Notes: a model not told the origin generated them from the sequence alone. Positions 1 to 9,338 are shown, counted from the stretch's first letter. The stretch is DNA of 64,000 bases from Oxalobacteraceae bacterium CAVE-383 (GCA_004134995.1 REGP01000001.1:62001-126000), one strand, 5' to 3'. Program-made: numbers and translations.

Positions 1-1265
1 CTTGCCACCGCCAGCCGGTCCTGCTCCGAGGAGGGCAGGGTATGCGTTTGCGCATCCTCCAGATATTGCAGCCGGTGTTCCAGATTGCGCAGGAAGGCAT
101 AGGCCTCCAGCAATTGCGCCACCACTTCCGGGTCCAGCAGGTTCTTTTCGGCCAGCGTGCGCAGCGTGCGGCGGGTGGAACGGTCGCGCAGCTCGGCATC
201 GCGGCCGCCGCGGATCAATTGGAACACTTGCGACAGGAATTCGATTTCACGGATGCCGCCGCGGCCCAGCTTGACGTTGTCGCTGCGGTCGGGATGACGG
301 GTTTCCTGGCGTTGCACTTCGGCGCGGATCTGGGCATGCATCAAGCGCAGCGCGTCGATCGAGCCGTAATCGAGGTAGCGCCGGAAAATGAATGGCTGCG
401 TAACGGCTTCCAGGGCGGCGATATCGTCCGCGTCCCCGGTTACGGCGCGCGCCTTGGTCCAGGCATAGCGCTCCCATTCGCGGCCCTGGCGTATCAGATA
501 GGTTTCGACCATGTTCAGGCTGGCCACCAGCGGGCCGGAATTGCCGTTCGGCCGCAGCGCCATGTCGACCCGGAAACTGAAGCCGTCTTCGGTGACTTCG
601 GACAAGGCCCCGATCAGCTTCTTGCCGAGGCGGGTGAAGAATTCCTGGTTCGACAGGCTGCGCTGATCGGGAGCCGCCGCCACGGTCTCGCCGTCCTCCG
701 GATACACGAAAATCAGATCCACATCCGACGACACATTCAATTCCTCGCCGCCCAGCTTGCCCATGCCCAGCACGATCAACTGCTGCGGCGCGCCCGAAAT
801 GGCGCCGATCGGCGTGCCGTGCAGGGCGGTCAGCTCGGCGTTCAAGGCGTCCAGATGCGTCCGGATCGCGAAATCGGCAAAGGTGCTGATGGTGCGCACC
901 ACTTCGTCCATGTCCGCGCGGCCGGAAAGATCCCGTTCGATCAGCGTGCAGACGGTCAGATTGCGCAAACGCCGCATGGCGGCGCGCAAATCCTTGCCGG
1001 ATGCCATGTCGCGCTGCAGCAAATCGGCCATTTGCGCGCGATCCAGCGTCGATTTCGCCAATTCCGCGACAGCGCCGGCGCGGCCGGCTTCGGCGCCGCA
1101 CCAGCGCTGGAAAAATCTTGAAAGGCGGGTCAATTGACCTGGATGGGCGGCGGGAGCATTCGCCGGAGGGGCGCTGTCATGGTTGGCTGCGGGAAGATTC
1201 ACTGGATGGACGCCGTTTTTTGATTGCAATGGCCTAAGTATGCCAGCGCCTCGGGGTGAATGCAT
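1..1265 (-). CDS. glnE: Glutamate-ammonia-ligase adenylyltransferase (5' part; runs off the window)
   Basis: Bifunctional enzyme that adenylylates and deadenylylates glutamine synthetase in response to PII and so controls nitrogen assimilation in the cytoplasm. Only the N-terminal deadenylylating half (about 421 residues) is in the window. It shows the nucleotidyltransferase signature GMGKLGGEELNVSSDVDLIF near residues 165-185 and the conserved GGIREIEFLSQVFQLIRGG stretch further on. The in-frame ATG at 1265 gives a roughly 50-residue Pro/Ala-rich extension before the family-like start (LSRFFQRW); an internal TTG or GTG could be the true start. It is divergent from yhdP. The identification is firm, the start is not. 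Confidence 0.9.
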   Translation of the reverse strand, partial: MHSPRGAGILRPLQSKNGVHPVNLPAANHDSAPPANAPAAHPGQLTRLSRFFQRWCGAEAGRAGAVAELAKSTLDRAQMADLLQRDMASGKDLRAAMRRLRNLTVCTLIERDLSGRADMDEVVRTISTFADFAIRTHLDALNAELTALHGTPIGAISGAPQQLIVLGMGKLGGEELNVSSDVDLIFVYPEDGETVAAAPDQRSLSNQEFFTRLGKKLIGALSEVTEDGFSFRVDMALRPNGNSGPLVASLNMVETYLIRQGREWERYAWTKARAVTGDADDIAALEAVTQPFIFRRYLDYGSIDALRLMHAQIRAEVQRQETRHPDRSDNVKLGRGGIREIEFLSQVFQLIRGGRDAELRDRSTRRTLRTLAEKNLLDPEVVAQLLEAYAFLRNLEHRLQYLEDAQTHTLPSSEQDRLAVA

Positions 1266-1398
1266 CCTGAACAGGCCCGCCGATAAAAAGACAGGAAAAA
1301 GACAGAAAAATCTGGCGCTCCCAGGCCGTGCTTTTGAAAAAAAACTGGTATTTCGTGCGACTATGCATGATTGGTGGTTTATCAGCTCTAAGTTTTTA

Positions 1399-4300
1399 AT
1401 GTCCGCAGATCCAAATCACGCATTCAAACATCGTTTAGTCGTCTGTGGACGTGCCATCGGCACGGGCTATCGTCACGCCAATACGCTGGGTTTCCGGGTA
1501 TTCCGCGTACTGTGCAAACTGCTGTTGCTGGCGTATTTCATCTTTTGCGCGTTGTTCCTGACCTTGCGCTACGTCGTTCTGCCTCATATCGACGAATACA
1601 AGGGGACGATCGAACGCGTGGCCAGCAGCGCCATCGGCAATCCGGTGACGATCGCCACCGTCGGCGCATCCTGGGACGGCTTCCGGCCGCGCCTGTCGCT
1701 GAAGGACGTGGTCATTCACGACCGCAGTGGCGCCAGCGCGCTGACCCTGCCTGAAGTCTCGGCCAGCATTTCCTGGCAAACCGTGCTGGTCGGCGATCTG
1801 CGCTTTCACACCCTGACGATTACCCAACCCGATTTGTCCATCCTGCGCGATACGGATGGCCGCCTGTTCGTCGCCGGCATTCCCATTGCCGAAACCAGCA
1901 AGAACAACAACGCCATGGCCTGGGTGCTGTCGCAGCGCGAAATCGTGATCCGCAAGGGCCGGATACGCTGGGAGGACCGGCAGCGCATGCCAAGCCCGGC
2001 CGAACTGCGCCTGGACGACGTGGACCTGGTGCTGCGCAATAACTGGCTGCGCCACCGCCTGGCCCTGAAAGCCGTGCCGCCCGCGACTTTGGCGGCGCCG
2101 CTGGACGTGCGCGCCGATTTCATGCATTCGGTCTTCGCCAGCGATATCGCCGACATACGGCAGTGGAGCGGCGTGCTGTACGCGGATCTGCGCAATACCG
2201 ATCTGGCGCTGTGGAAATCCTATGTCGATTTCCCGTTCGCACTGGAACGCGGAACCGGATCGGTGCGCGCCTGGCTGACGCTGGACCGCTCCCGCGTGGC
2301 CGACTTTACCGCCGATCTGCGCCTGAGCGATGTCTCGGCCCAGCTTGGGCGCGGCTTGCAGCCCTTGCAGCTGGCCGCCGTCAGCGGCCGCGTGGTCGGC
2401 ACCGAGCCGACCGCCATCCTGGCGGAAAACAAGCCCGGCACGCCGACTTTCGGCGCCAACGGCCATAGCGTTTCCCTGCAGGATTTCTCGCTGCGAACCA
2501 GCGACGGCCTCGATCTGCCGCCAACCACCATCAGCGAAACCTTCACCCCGGCGCAGCGCAATCAATCCGAAAAATTCAGCATCTCCGCCCAATTGCTGGA
2601 CTTGCAGATACTCGGGGATCTCGCCGGACGCCTGCCGCTGACCGGACCGCAGCGGCAATTGCTCAGCGATCTGTCGCCGCGCGGCCGGCTGCAATCGTTT
2701 TCCGCGCAGTGGCAGGGGACTTATCCCGAAATCGAAACCTACCGCCTGAAAGGCGCCTTCCAGGGACTGGGCCTGCGGGGGCAGCCGCCGCACCTGGCCC
2801 GGCCGAAAACCGCCACTTCCCCCGCACAGGCCGCGGTGCCCGGCATCCCCGGTTTCGACAACCTCAGCGGCCAGGTCGACCTGACCGAGAAGGGCGGCAA
2901 CCTGCGGCTGGCTTCGCAGCAGCTGACATTCCAGTTGCCGGGCTACTTCGCCGATCCGGCGCTGCCGTTCGATCAGCTCGATCTGCAGGCCAGTTGGTCG
3001 TTCGAGAAGCAGGATACGCTGGCGCTGCGCATCGATCACATGGACTTCGCCCGTCCCGGCCTGGTCGGCAGCATTGCCGGCAGCCATCTCTGGCCGATGC
3101 GCGGCGACCGGCCCGGAATTGCCGACCTGCATGGCAAGCTGGTCGAATTCGATATCAATACCATCGGCCAATATTTGCCGCTGCAAACGCCGGAACAGCT
3201 GCAGCACTGGCTCACCGGCGCGCTGCTGGAGGGCAAAGTCACCGACGCCGACCTGCGCCTGCAGGGCGACCTTTCGCATTTCCCGTTCGAAAAAGCCGGA
3301 ACCGGCCAATTCAACGTCAGCGGCAAGTTCGACGGCCTGAAAATGAATTACACGCCGGTACATTCGGCCATCGAAGGCAAGCCGGAATGGCCGTTGCTGG
3401 AGCAAGGCAAAGGCACGATCGTATTCGACCGCGGCGCACTGGCGATCCATGCCGACTCGGCCCGCACCAATGGGGTCGGGCTGTCCGACGTCAGCGCGAC
3501 GGTGAGCGACCTGTATAACCAGAAAGCCCTGCTGGCAATCACCGGCAACGCGGCCGGCCCGATGCAGGACATGGTGGCCTACGTCAACAACAGCCATGTG
3601 AGCGACTGGATCGATCACTTCACCGAAGAGACCGCGGCCACCGGCGACGGCCGCTTGCAGCTGAAGCTGGAATTGCCGCTGAATCACATCATTGACGCCA
3701 AGGTCAACGGGACGCTGCAGTTCCTCAATAACGATGTCGTATTGCAAAACATCATCCCGGCGATTTCCCGCGCCAACGGCAAACTCTCGTTCGACGAAAC
3801 CGGTTTCAGCCTGAGCAATCTGAAAGGCCAGTTTCTGGGCGAAGCGGTGACGGTCGGCGGCGGCACCCAGCCCGACAAGAGTACGCTGGTGAACATCGAA
3901 GGCGGCGTTTCCGCCGACGGATTGCGGCGCGCCTATCCGATGCCCGAGGTCAAGCCGGTGCTCGACCGCATCGCCGGCAGCACGCGTTTCAAGTCGGCGG
4001 TCCAGATCAAGAACCATGCCCTGAAAATCACGGTCGATTCGAATCTGCAGGGCATCGGCATGACCTTGCCGGCGCCGCTGATCAAGGATTCGGCCGAGCC
4101 GCTGCCGTTGCGGTTCGAGATGACCGCCTTGGCGTCGGACCAGCCCGGCATCGCGCGCGACGAACTCAAGCTCAGCGCGGGCGAATTGCTGGACGCGCGT
4201 TATCTGCGCGAACGATCGACCGCGCGCCATGCGCTGTCGCGCATCGTCAGCGGCGGCATCGGCATCAACCGGCCGGCTGCCATGCCCGACAGCGGCCTGT

Positions 4301-5550
4301 TGATGGCGATCAATGCCAAGTCGCTGAATCTGGACGACTGGAGCCGGCTGATCAATAACGTCAGCGATATCAGCGCGCGGACGCCGGCGCCGGCGTCCGC
4401 GCCCCATGGCGGACTGATCGACTACATCCAGCCCAATGCCATCTCCGCCCGCACCGACGAACTGCAGGCCCTGGGGCGCAAGCTGGATCATGTCGTGTTC
4501 GGCGCCACCCGCAGCGGCAACGCCTGGCAGCTCAATCTGGATTCCTCGCAGGCCTCGGGCTACATTACCTGGAGCGAAGCACAGGCCGGCCATGCGCTGG
4601 GCAAGGTCACGGCGCGCTTGGCCAAACTGTCGATCCAGGAATCGACGGCCAGCGGCGTCGGCGAATTGCTGGGCAGCGAAGACGCGGGAACGCAGATTCC
4701 GGCGCTGGACATCAGCGCCGACGATTTCCACCTGTTCGGCAAGTCGCTGGGCCGGCTGGAATTGCAGGCCGACAACGTCCCGGCCGGCGCCGGGGCCGGC
4801 GCGGGCCGGGAATGGCGCATCGGCAAACTGTCGCTGGCCAACCCCGATGCGCAGTTGAAGGCGTCCGGCAACTGGATCGCCAAGGGCAAGGACAATACCT
4901 CGCACCTGACTTATGCGCTGGATATCCACAACGCCGGCAAACTGCTGGACCGTTTCGGTTTCACAGGCACCATGCGCGGCGGCGCCGGCCAGCTGGACGG
5001 CGATGTGACCTGGGCCGGCCTGCCGTTCGCGCTGGACGTTCCCTCGCTGAGCGGGCAGGTGCATCTGGACCTGGCCTCGGGGCAATTCCTGAAAGTCGAT
5101 CCGGGCGCGGCCAAGCTGCTCGGCGTGCTGAACCTGCAGGCCTTGCCGCGCCGGCTGACGCTGGACTTCCGCGACGTCTTTTCCGAGGGCTTCGCCTTTG
5201 ACCGGCTGTTCGGCAGCGCCGACATCGCCAAGGGCATCGCCAGCACCGACAATCTCAAAATGACCAGCGTTGCCGCCACCGTTTTGATGAGCGGTTCGGC
5301 CGACGTCGAGCGGGAAACGCAGAAATTGCATGTGGTGGTGATTCCCGAGGTCAATCTGGGCACGGCCTCGCTGGTGGCGCTGGCGATCAATCCGGTGGTC
5401 GGCGTCGGCACCTTCCTGGCCCAGCTGTTCCTGCGCGATCCGCTGATGCGGCAACTGACCTTTGAATACAACATCGACGGCTCCTGGGCCGATCCGCAGG
5501 TCACCAAGCTGGCCAAGCGCAACCTGGAGGATAATAAAGGGAATGATTAA
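1399..5550 (+). CDS. yhdP: YhdP-family AsmA-like inner-membrane protein
   Basis: A very large (about 1383 aa) AsmA-like protein of the YhdP/TIGR02099 type. It has an N-terminal membrane anchor (LCKLLLLAYFIFCALFLTL, about residues 38-57) followed by a long periplasmic region of beta-rich repeats. In E. coli, YhdP works with TamB and YdbH in moving phospholipids to the outer membrane; the same role is inferred here. The C-terminal block (LNLQALPRRLTLDFRDVFSEG) is typical of the family. ATGs at 1183 and 1363 are in frame, but 1183 would overlap the start of glnE and encodes a non-conserved leader, so 1399 is preferred. The nitrilase-family gene follows 27 bases downstream, the usual order in Betaproteobacteria. 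Confidence 0.88.
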   Translation: MSADPNHAFKHRLVVCGRAIGTGYRHANTLGFRVFRVLCKLLLLAYFIFCALFLTLRYVVLPHIDEYKGTIERVASSAIGNPVTIATVGASWDGFRPRLSLKDVVIHDRSGASALTLPEVSASISWQTVLVGDLRFHTLTITQPDLSILRDTDGRLFVAGIPIAETSKNNNAMAWVLSQREIVIRKGRIRWEDRQRMPSPAELRLDDVDLVLRNNWLRHRLALKAVPPATLAAPLDVRADFMHSVFASDIADIRQWSGVLYADLRNTDLALWKSYVDFPFALERGTGSVRAWLTLDRSRVADFTADLRLSDVSAQLGRGLQPLQLAAVSGRVVGTEPTAILAENKPGTPTFGANGHSVSLQDFSLRTSDGLDLPPTTISETFTPAQRNQSEKFSISAQLLDLQILGDLAGRLPLTGPQRQLLSDLSPRGRLQSFSAQWQGTYPEIETYRLKGAFQGLGLRGQPPHLARPKTATSPAQAAVPGIPGFDNLSGQVDLTEKGGNLRLASQQLTFQLPGYFADPALPFDQLDLQASWSFEKQDTLALRIDHMDFARPGLVGSIAGSHLWPMRGDRPGIADLHGKLVEFDINTIGQYLPLQTPEQLQHWLTGALLEGKVTDADLRLQGDLSHFPFEKAGTGQFNVSGKFDGLKMNYTPVHSAIEGKPEWPLLEQGKGTIVFDRGALAIHADSARTNGVGLSDVSATVSDLYNQKALLAITGNAAGPMQDMVAYVNNSHVSDWIDHFTEETAATGDGRLQLKLELPLNHIIDAKVNGTLQFLNNDVVLQNIIPAISRANGKLSFDETGFSLSNLKGQFLGEAVTVGGGTQPDKSTLVNIEGGVSADGLRRAYPMPEVKPVLDRIAGSTRFKSAVQIKNHALKITVDSNLQGIGMTLPAPLIKDSAEPLPLRFEMTALASDQPGIARDELKLSAGELLDARYLRERSTARHALSRIVSGGIGINRPAAMPDSGLLMAINAKSLNLDDWSRLINNVSDISARTPAPASAPHGGLIDYIQPNAISARTDELQALGRKLDHVVFGATRSGNAWQLNLDSSQASGYITWSEAQAGHALGKVTARLAKLSIQESTASGVGELLGSEDAGTQIPALDISADDFHLFGKSLGRLELQADNVPAGAGAGAGREWRIGKLSLANPDAQLKASGNWIAKGKDNTSHLTYALDIHNAGKLLDRFGFTGTMRGGAGQLDGDVTWAGLPFALDVPSLSGQVHLDLASGQFLKVDPGAAKLLGVLNLQALPRRLTLDFRDVFSEGFAFDRLFGSADIAKGIASTDNLKMTSVAATVLMSGSADVERETQKLHVVVIPEVNLGTASLVALAINPVVGVGTFLAQLFLRDPLMRQLTFEYNIDGSWADPQVTKLAKRNLEDNKGND

Positions 5551-5577
5551 AGGCGCTGATTAATTGCAGGAGGCAAT

Positions 5578-6402
5578 ATGGCCGATATAAATGCAGGCGG
5601 GAGCGAGCCGTTCCGCGTTGCCGCGATCCAGATGGTGTCCACGCCGCAGCCGGCGCAAAACTATGCGGCGGCGCAGCGGCTGGTGCGGCAGGCCGCCGGG
5701 CAGGGCGCCAGGCTGGCGCTGCTGCCGGAATACTGGCCGATCATGGGTTTGAAGGACACCGACAAATTGGCGCTGGCCGAAAAGGACGGCGGCGAAATCC
5801 AGGCGCAGATGGCGGCCATGGCCAAGGACAACGGCATCTGGCTGATCGGCGGCACGCTGCCGCTGGCCACCGACGACGCCGGCAAAGTGCTCAACACCAC
5901 GCTGGTGTACGACCCGCAAGGCAAGCCGGTGGCGCGTTACGACAAAATCCACTTGTTCAGCTTTTCCAAGGGCGAGGAGAATTTCGACGAAGCGCGCACT
6001 ATCCGGCATGGCGCCGCGGTCTCGACCTTCGAGGCGCCGTTCGGCAAGGTCGGCCTGTCGGTCTGCTACGACCTGCGTTTCCCGGAACTGTACCGGGCCA
6101 TGGGCCATTGCGCGCTGATGGTGGTGCCGTCGGCATTCACCTATACCACCGGCAAGGCGCACTGGGAGTTGCTGCTGCGCGCCCGCGCGGTTGAAAACCA
6201 GTGCTACGTGCTGGCCGCCGGACAGGGCGGCACGCATGCGAATGGCCGCCGCACCTGGGGCCATTCGATGCTGATCGATCCCTGGGGCGAGGTTATTTCG
6301 GTGTTTGCGGAGGGCGAAGGCCTTGCGATCGGCGACATCGACCCCCATCGTCTACAATACGTCAGAGAAATTTTACCGGCATTGCAGCACAGGAAACTTT
6401 AA
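5578..6402 (+). CDS. Carbon-nitrogen hydrolase (Nit/omega-amidase type)
   Basis: Cytoplasmic nitrilase-superfamily amidase of 274 aa. The catalytic triad is visible: Glu51 in LLPEYWP, Lys123 in YDKIHLF and Cys163 in [12 protein letters not shown]. It resembles the Nit1/deaminated-glutathione amidase branch, whose members repair glutathione that has lost its amino group; the precise substrate cannot be read from the sequence. A Shine-Dalgarno site (caggaggc) precedes the ATG. Its TAA shares one base with the ATG of tldD, so the two are translationally coupled, and yhdP lies just upstream, suggesting one operon. A TACAAT hexamer near 6353 inside the 3' end could be an internal -10 for tldD. Confidence 0.9.
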   Translation: MADINAGGSEPFRVAAIQMVSTPQPAQNYAAAQRLVRQAAGQGARLALLPEYWPIMGLKDTDKLALAEKDGGEIQAQMAAMAKDNGIWLIGGTLPLATDDAGKVLNTTLVYDPQGKPVARYDKIHLFSFSKGEENFDEARTIRHGAAVSTFEAPFGKVGLSVCYDLRFPELYRAMGHCALMVVPSAFTYTTGKAHWELLLRARAVENQCYVLAAGQGGTHANGRRTWGHSMLIDPWGEVISVFAEGEGLAIGDIDPHRLQYVREILPALQHRKL

Positions 6403-7862
6403 TGAAACCATTCGAACCCAATATGAGCGCGCTCGGCGCGGCCCGCGATATCCTGCTGACGCCGTTCGGGCTGGATGAGTCGACGCTGGTCAAGACCCTC
6501 GGCAGCATGTTCAGCCACAAGGTGGATTACGCGGACTTGTATTTCCAGTTCACCAAGAGCGAAGGCTGGAGCCTGGAAGAAGGCATCGTCAAGACCGGCA
6601 GTTTTTCGATCGACCAGGGCGTCGGCGTGCGCGCTATCTCGGGCGACAAGACCGCTTTTTCCTATTCCGATGAAATTTCCGAGCGCGCATTGCTGGAAGC
6701 CGCCGCGGCCACGCGCACCATCGCGCGCCAGGGCAACGGCAAGGTCAAGGTCGCCGGCGGCATGCAGCAAAGCGGCGGCCGTTCACTGTATCTGCCGCAC
6801 GATCCGCTGGTGTCGCTGGACGCCACCGAAAAGGTCAAACTGCTGGAGCGCGTCGAAAAAATCGCCCGCGCCAAGGATCCGCGCGTGGTGCAGGTGATGG
6901 CAGGCCTGGCCGGCGAATACGATGTGGTGCTGGTGGCGCGCAGCGACGGCGTGATCGCCGCCGACATCCGCCCGCTGGTGCGGGTATCGGTCACCGTGAT
7001 CGCCGAACAGAACGGCCGGCGCGAGATGGGCAGCAGCGGCGGCGGCGGGCGTTACAGCTACGCTTACTTCACCGACGCGCTGCTGGAAAAATACGCATCC
7101 GAAGCGGTCGCTTCGGCGCTGGTCAACCTGGAAGCGCGGCCCGCGCCGGCCGGTCCGATGACGGTGGTATTGGGTTCGGGCTGGCCCGGCATCCTGCTGC
7201 ATGAAGCCATCGGCCATGGCCTGGAAGGCGATTTCAACCGCAAGGGTTCCAGTACGTTTGCCGGCCGCATCGGCCAGCGCGTCGCCGCCAAGGGCGTCAC
7301 CGTGGTCGACGACGGCACCATCGCCGATCGCCGCGGTTCGCTCAACATCGACGACGAAGGCAATCCAACCCAGTGCACCACGCTGATCGAGGACGGCATC
7401 CTGAAAGGCTATATCCAGGACACCATGAATGCGCGCCTGATGAAGATGCCGGTGACCGGCAACGCGCGGCGCGAATCGTTCGCGCATCTGCCGATGCCGC
7501 GCATGACCAATACCTATATGCTCAACGGCGATCGCGATCCGGCCGAAATCATCGCGTCGGTCAAGAACGGTTTGTACGCGGTCAATTTCGGCGGCGGCCA
7601 GGTCGACATTACCAACGGCAAGTTCGTGTTTTCGGCCAGCGAAGCCTATATGATCGAGGACGGCAAGGTCACTTATCCGGTCAAGGGCGCCACGCTGATC
7701 GGCAACGGGCCGGATGTGCTGAACCGGGTGTCGATGATCGGCAACGACATGAAACTCGATCCGGGCGTCGGCGTTTGCGGCAAGGAAGGCCAGAGCGTGC
7801 CGGTCGGGGTCGGCCAGCCTACGCTGCGCATCGACGGCGTGACCGTCGGCGGCACGGCATAG
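6402..7862 (+). CDS. tldD: Metalloprotease TldD
   Basis: Zinc metalloprotease subunit of the TldD/TldE (PmbA) complex, which degrades unfolded peptides and matures microcin-type peptides or the CcdA antitoxin in enterobacteria. It has 486 aa, the usual length. The metal-binding HExxxH motif is HEAIGH at residues 267-272, within the conserved [19 protein letters not shown] segment. The ATG overlaps the nitrilase stop (TAATG) and is preceded by AGGA. No tldE/pmbA partner gene lies in this window. Identification is very secure. Confidence 0.95.
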   Translation: MKPFEPNMSALGAARDILLTPFGLDESTLVKTLGSMFSHKVDYADLYFQFTKSEGWSLEEGIVKTGSFSIDQGVGVRAISGDKTAFSYSDEISERALLEAAAATRTIARQGNGKVKVAGGMQQSGGRSLYLPHDPLVSLDATEKVKLLERVEKIARAKDPRVVQVMAGLAGEYDVVLVARSDGVIAADIRPLVRVSVTVIAEQNGRREMGSSGGGGRYSYAYFTDALLEKYASEAVASALVNLEARPAPAGPMTVVLGSGWPGILLHEAIGHGLEGDFNRKGSSTFAGRIGQRVAAKGVTVVDDGTIADRRGSLNIDDEGNPTQCTTLIEDGILKGYIQDTMNARLMKMPVTGNARRESFAHLPMPRMTNTYMLNGDRDPAEIIASVKNGLYAVNFGGGQVDITNGKFVFSASEAYMIEDGKVTYPVKGATLIGNGPDVLNRVSMIGNDMKLDPGVGVCGKEGQSVPVGVGQPTLRIDGVTVGGTA

Positions 7863-7874
7863 GCGGATGCGGCG

Positions 7875-7891
7875 GCGGAATCGCATTCCGC
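7875..7891 (+). terminator. Weak hairpin after tldD
   Basis: A 7-bp stem with a 3-base loop (GCGGAAT-CGC-ATTCCGC) stands 12 bases after the tldD stop. A T-run follows only about 9 bases later, so it is a weak intrinsic terminator at best. It immediately abuts the proposed aroG leader promoter. Confidence 0.35.
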
Positions 7892-7920
7892 TTGCCAAAT
7901 TTTTCTATTTGAGGCAATAT
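7892..7920 (+). promoter_or_regulatory. Putative sigma-70 promoter of the aroG leader
   Basis: TTGCCA at 7892-7897 (5 of 6 to the -35 consensus), a 17-base spacer, and CAATAT at 7915-7920 (3 of 6 to the -10). Predicted start of transcription is near 7927, about 24 bases before the leader peptide ATG. The -10 is poor, so this is only a reasonable candidate. Confidence 0.45.
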
Positions 7921-7950
7921 TCCCCATCCTTTAAGGGTTATTAACGAATT

Positions 7951-8034
7951 ATGTCCTTCGCAAACGCTTACTTTTTCTTTTTTTACTTTAGCTATTCCAG
8001 CCCCAAGGCGGTGAAAAGCGGTAAGCGTTCGTAA
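7951..8034 (+). CDS. Phe/Tyr-rich leader peptide of aroG
   Basis: A 27-codon reading frame (ATG 7951, TAA 8032-8034) with six Phe and three Tyr. Residues 7-15 read YFFFFYFSY, eight aromatics in nine codons. An AAGGG precedes the ATG by 13 bases, slightly long for a ribosome binding site. It lies between the proposed promoter and a strong terminator just upstream of the gene for DAHP synthase, the first enzyme of aromatic amino acid synthesis. Codon content and position are those of attenuator leader peptides such as PheL. The peptide itself would have no function; its translation senses charged tRNA-Phe and tRNA-Tyr. Too short for ordinary gene finders. Confidence 0.85.
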   Translation: MSFANAYFFFFYFSYSSPKAVKSGKRS

Positions 8035-8069
8035 GCAGAATTCGAAACCAAATTTTCAAAGAAACCGCC
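7963..8069 (+). promoter_or_regulatory. Attenuator: pause hairpin and antiterminator arms of the aroG leader
   Basis: Two alternative pairings overlap the leader peptide. Segment 1 (AACGCTTAC, 7963-7971) is exactly complementary over 9 bases to segment 2 (GTAAGCGTT, 8021-8029); segment 1 contains the first Tyr codon. GGCGGT at 8007-8012, just past the Phe/Tyr codons, is complementary to ACCGCC at 8064-8069, the 5' arm of the terminator; GCGGT at 8018-8022 could pair there too. Inferred mechanism: a ribosome stalled on Phe/Tyr codons covers segment 1 and leaves the GGCGGT arm free to sequester the terminator arm, allowing aroG transcription. With ample charged tRNA the ribosome proceeds to the stop and the terminator forms. 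Confidence 0.7.
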
Positions 8070-8088
8070 AGTGATGGCGGTTTTTTTT
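8063..8088 (+). terminator. Intrinsic terminator (attenuator) before aroG
   Basis: Perfect 8-bp stem AACCGCCA/TGGCGGTT (8063-8070 with 8075-8082), GTGA loop, followed by an unbroken run of T to 8088. It sits after the leader peptide stop and only 22 bases before the aroG ATG, so it must be read through for aroG expression. It could also end tldD transcripts. Confidence 0.88.
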
Positions 8089-8110
8089 ATTCCAATCCAG
8101 GAGAACAACA

Positions 8111-9181
8111 ATGCCGCGCACCGATGACCTTCGCATAAAAGAAATGAAAGAACTGACGCCCCCATCGCATTTGATCCGCGAATTCGAAGTCTCCGAAGCG
8201 GTGGAGAACACCACCGTGGCGTGCCGCACCGCGCTGCACCGCATCCTGCACGGCCAGGACGACCGCCTGATGGTGGTGATCGGCCCATGCTCGATCCACG
8301 ACCCGAAAGCCGCGATGGAATATGCGCGCAAGCTGCTGGTCGAGCGCGAACGCCTGAAGGACGATCTGGAAATCGTGATGCGCGTATATTTCGAAAAGCC
8401 GCGCACCACGGTGGGCTGGAAGGGCCTGATCAACGATCCGTACATGGACAACAGTTTCCGCATCAACGACGGCCTGCGCCTGGCGCGCGAACTGCTGCTC
8501 AACATCAACCAGCTGGGCCTGCCCGCCGGCACCGAATTCCTGGACGTGATCAGCCCGCAGTACATCGCCGACCTGATCAGCTGGGGCGCGATCGGCGCCC
8601 GCACCACCGAATCGCAGATCCATCGCGAACTGGCGTCCGGCCTGTCGTGCCCGGTCGGCTTCAAGAACGGCACCGACGGCAATGTCCGCATCGCGGTCGA
8701 CGCCATCAAGGCCGCATCGCAGCCGCATCACTTCCTGTCGGTGACCAAGGGCGGCCATTCGGCGATCGTATCGACCAACGGCAACGAAGACTGCCATATC
8801 ATCCTGCGCGGCGGCAGCAAGGCGCCGAACTTCGACGCCGCCAGCGTGGAAGCCGCATGCAAGGACATCGCCGGCGCCGGCCTGGCCTCGCGTTTGATGA
8901 TCGACGCGTCGCATGCCAACAGCTCGAAGAATCCGGCCAACCAGATTCCGGTCTGCGCCGATATCGCCGGCCAGGTCGCGGGCGGCGACGACCGCATCAT
9001 CGGCGTCATGGTGGAATCGCATCTGGTGGCCGGCCGCCAGGATCTGGTGCCGGGCAAGGAACTGGTCTACGGCCAGTCGGTGACCGATGGCTGCATCAGC
9101 TGGGATGAGAGCCTGGGTGTATTGCAGGGATTGGCCGATGCGGTCAAGCAGCGGCGTCTGGCTGCCGCACGCAACGCATAA
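8111..9181 (+). CDS. aroG: 3-deoxy-7-phosphoheptulonate (DAHP) synthase, class I
   Basis: Condenses phosphoenolpyruvate and erythrose 4-phosphate, the committed step of the shikimate pathway, in the cytoplasm. The 356-aa protein matches the AroF/AroG/AroH class in length and carries IGPCSIHDPKAAMEYA, KPRTTVGWKGLINDP and the C-terminal IMVESHL signature. The ATG follows AGGAG by 8 bases. Whether it is the Phe- or Tyr-sensitive isoenzyme is not decided by eye, but the upstream leader peptide contains both Phe and Tyr codons, which suggests control by both amino acids at the level of transcription termination. Confidence 0.95.
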   Translation: MPRTDDLRIKEMKELTPPSHLIREFEVSEAVENTTVACRTALHRILHGQDDRLMVVIGPCSIHDPKAAMEYARKLLVERERLKDDLEIVMRVYFEKPRTTVGWKGLINDPYMDNSFRINDGLRLARELLLNINQLGLPAGTEFLDVISPQYIADLISWGAIGARTTESQIHRELASGLSCPVGFKNGTDGNVRIAVDAIKAASQPHHFLSVTKGGHSAIVSTNGNEDCHIILRGGSKAPNFDAASVEAACKDIAGAGLASRLMIDASHANSSKNPANQIPVCADIAGQVAGGDDRIIGVMVESHLVAGRQDLVPGKELVYGQSVTDGCISWDESLGVLQGLADAVKQRRLAAARNA

Positions 9182-9209
9182 AGGCACTGCCCCGCGCGAA
9201 CCGAAGTAG

Positions 9210-9317
9210 TCAGTCGGGGCGAGGCCGGGTGTTGTGCGCAGTGAGGTAAAGGGGGAGCCGGCCGCAGGCCGGCGGAGGACACGAACGGAGTACAACGCCC
9301 GGCCTCGCCCCGACTGA
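9210..9317. repeat. Long inverted repeat with nested hairpin (REP/BIME-like element)
   Basis: Two 26-base arms (9210-9235 and 9292-9317) are complementary at all but one position, and that one would be a G-U wobble in RNA. Between them, a second perfect hairpin (GCCGGCC-GCA-GGCCGGC, 9257-9273) gives a three-branched fold. It lies between aroG and the convergent yajQ. There is no T-run, so it is not a simple terminator. It resembles extragenic palindromic elements, but no second copy is visible in this window. Confidence 0.7.
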
Positions 9318-9338
9318 CGGCACCGGCGCGGACGGGTT

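Noticed and set aside
42-1121. A plus-strand frame opposite glnE
   Set aside because: The minus strand encodes unmistakable GlnE motifs; the plus frame is compositionally a shadow.
1435-5454. A 1339-codon open frame on the minus strand opposite yhdP
   Set aside because: It mirrors yhdP in the frame that avoids stops because of strong G/C third-position bias; the peptide is Gln/Arg/Ala/Gly-rich with no recognisable domain, whereas the plus strand encodes a clear YhdP protein.
8087-9295. A 402-codon minus-strand frame beginning in the inverted repeat downstream of aroG
   Set aside because: Mostly antisense to aroG; its N-terminal part is generated by the palindromic element. Such frames may be mis-annotated as proteins in related genomes.
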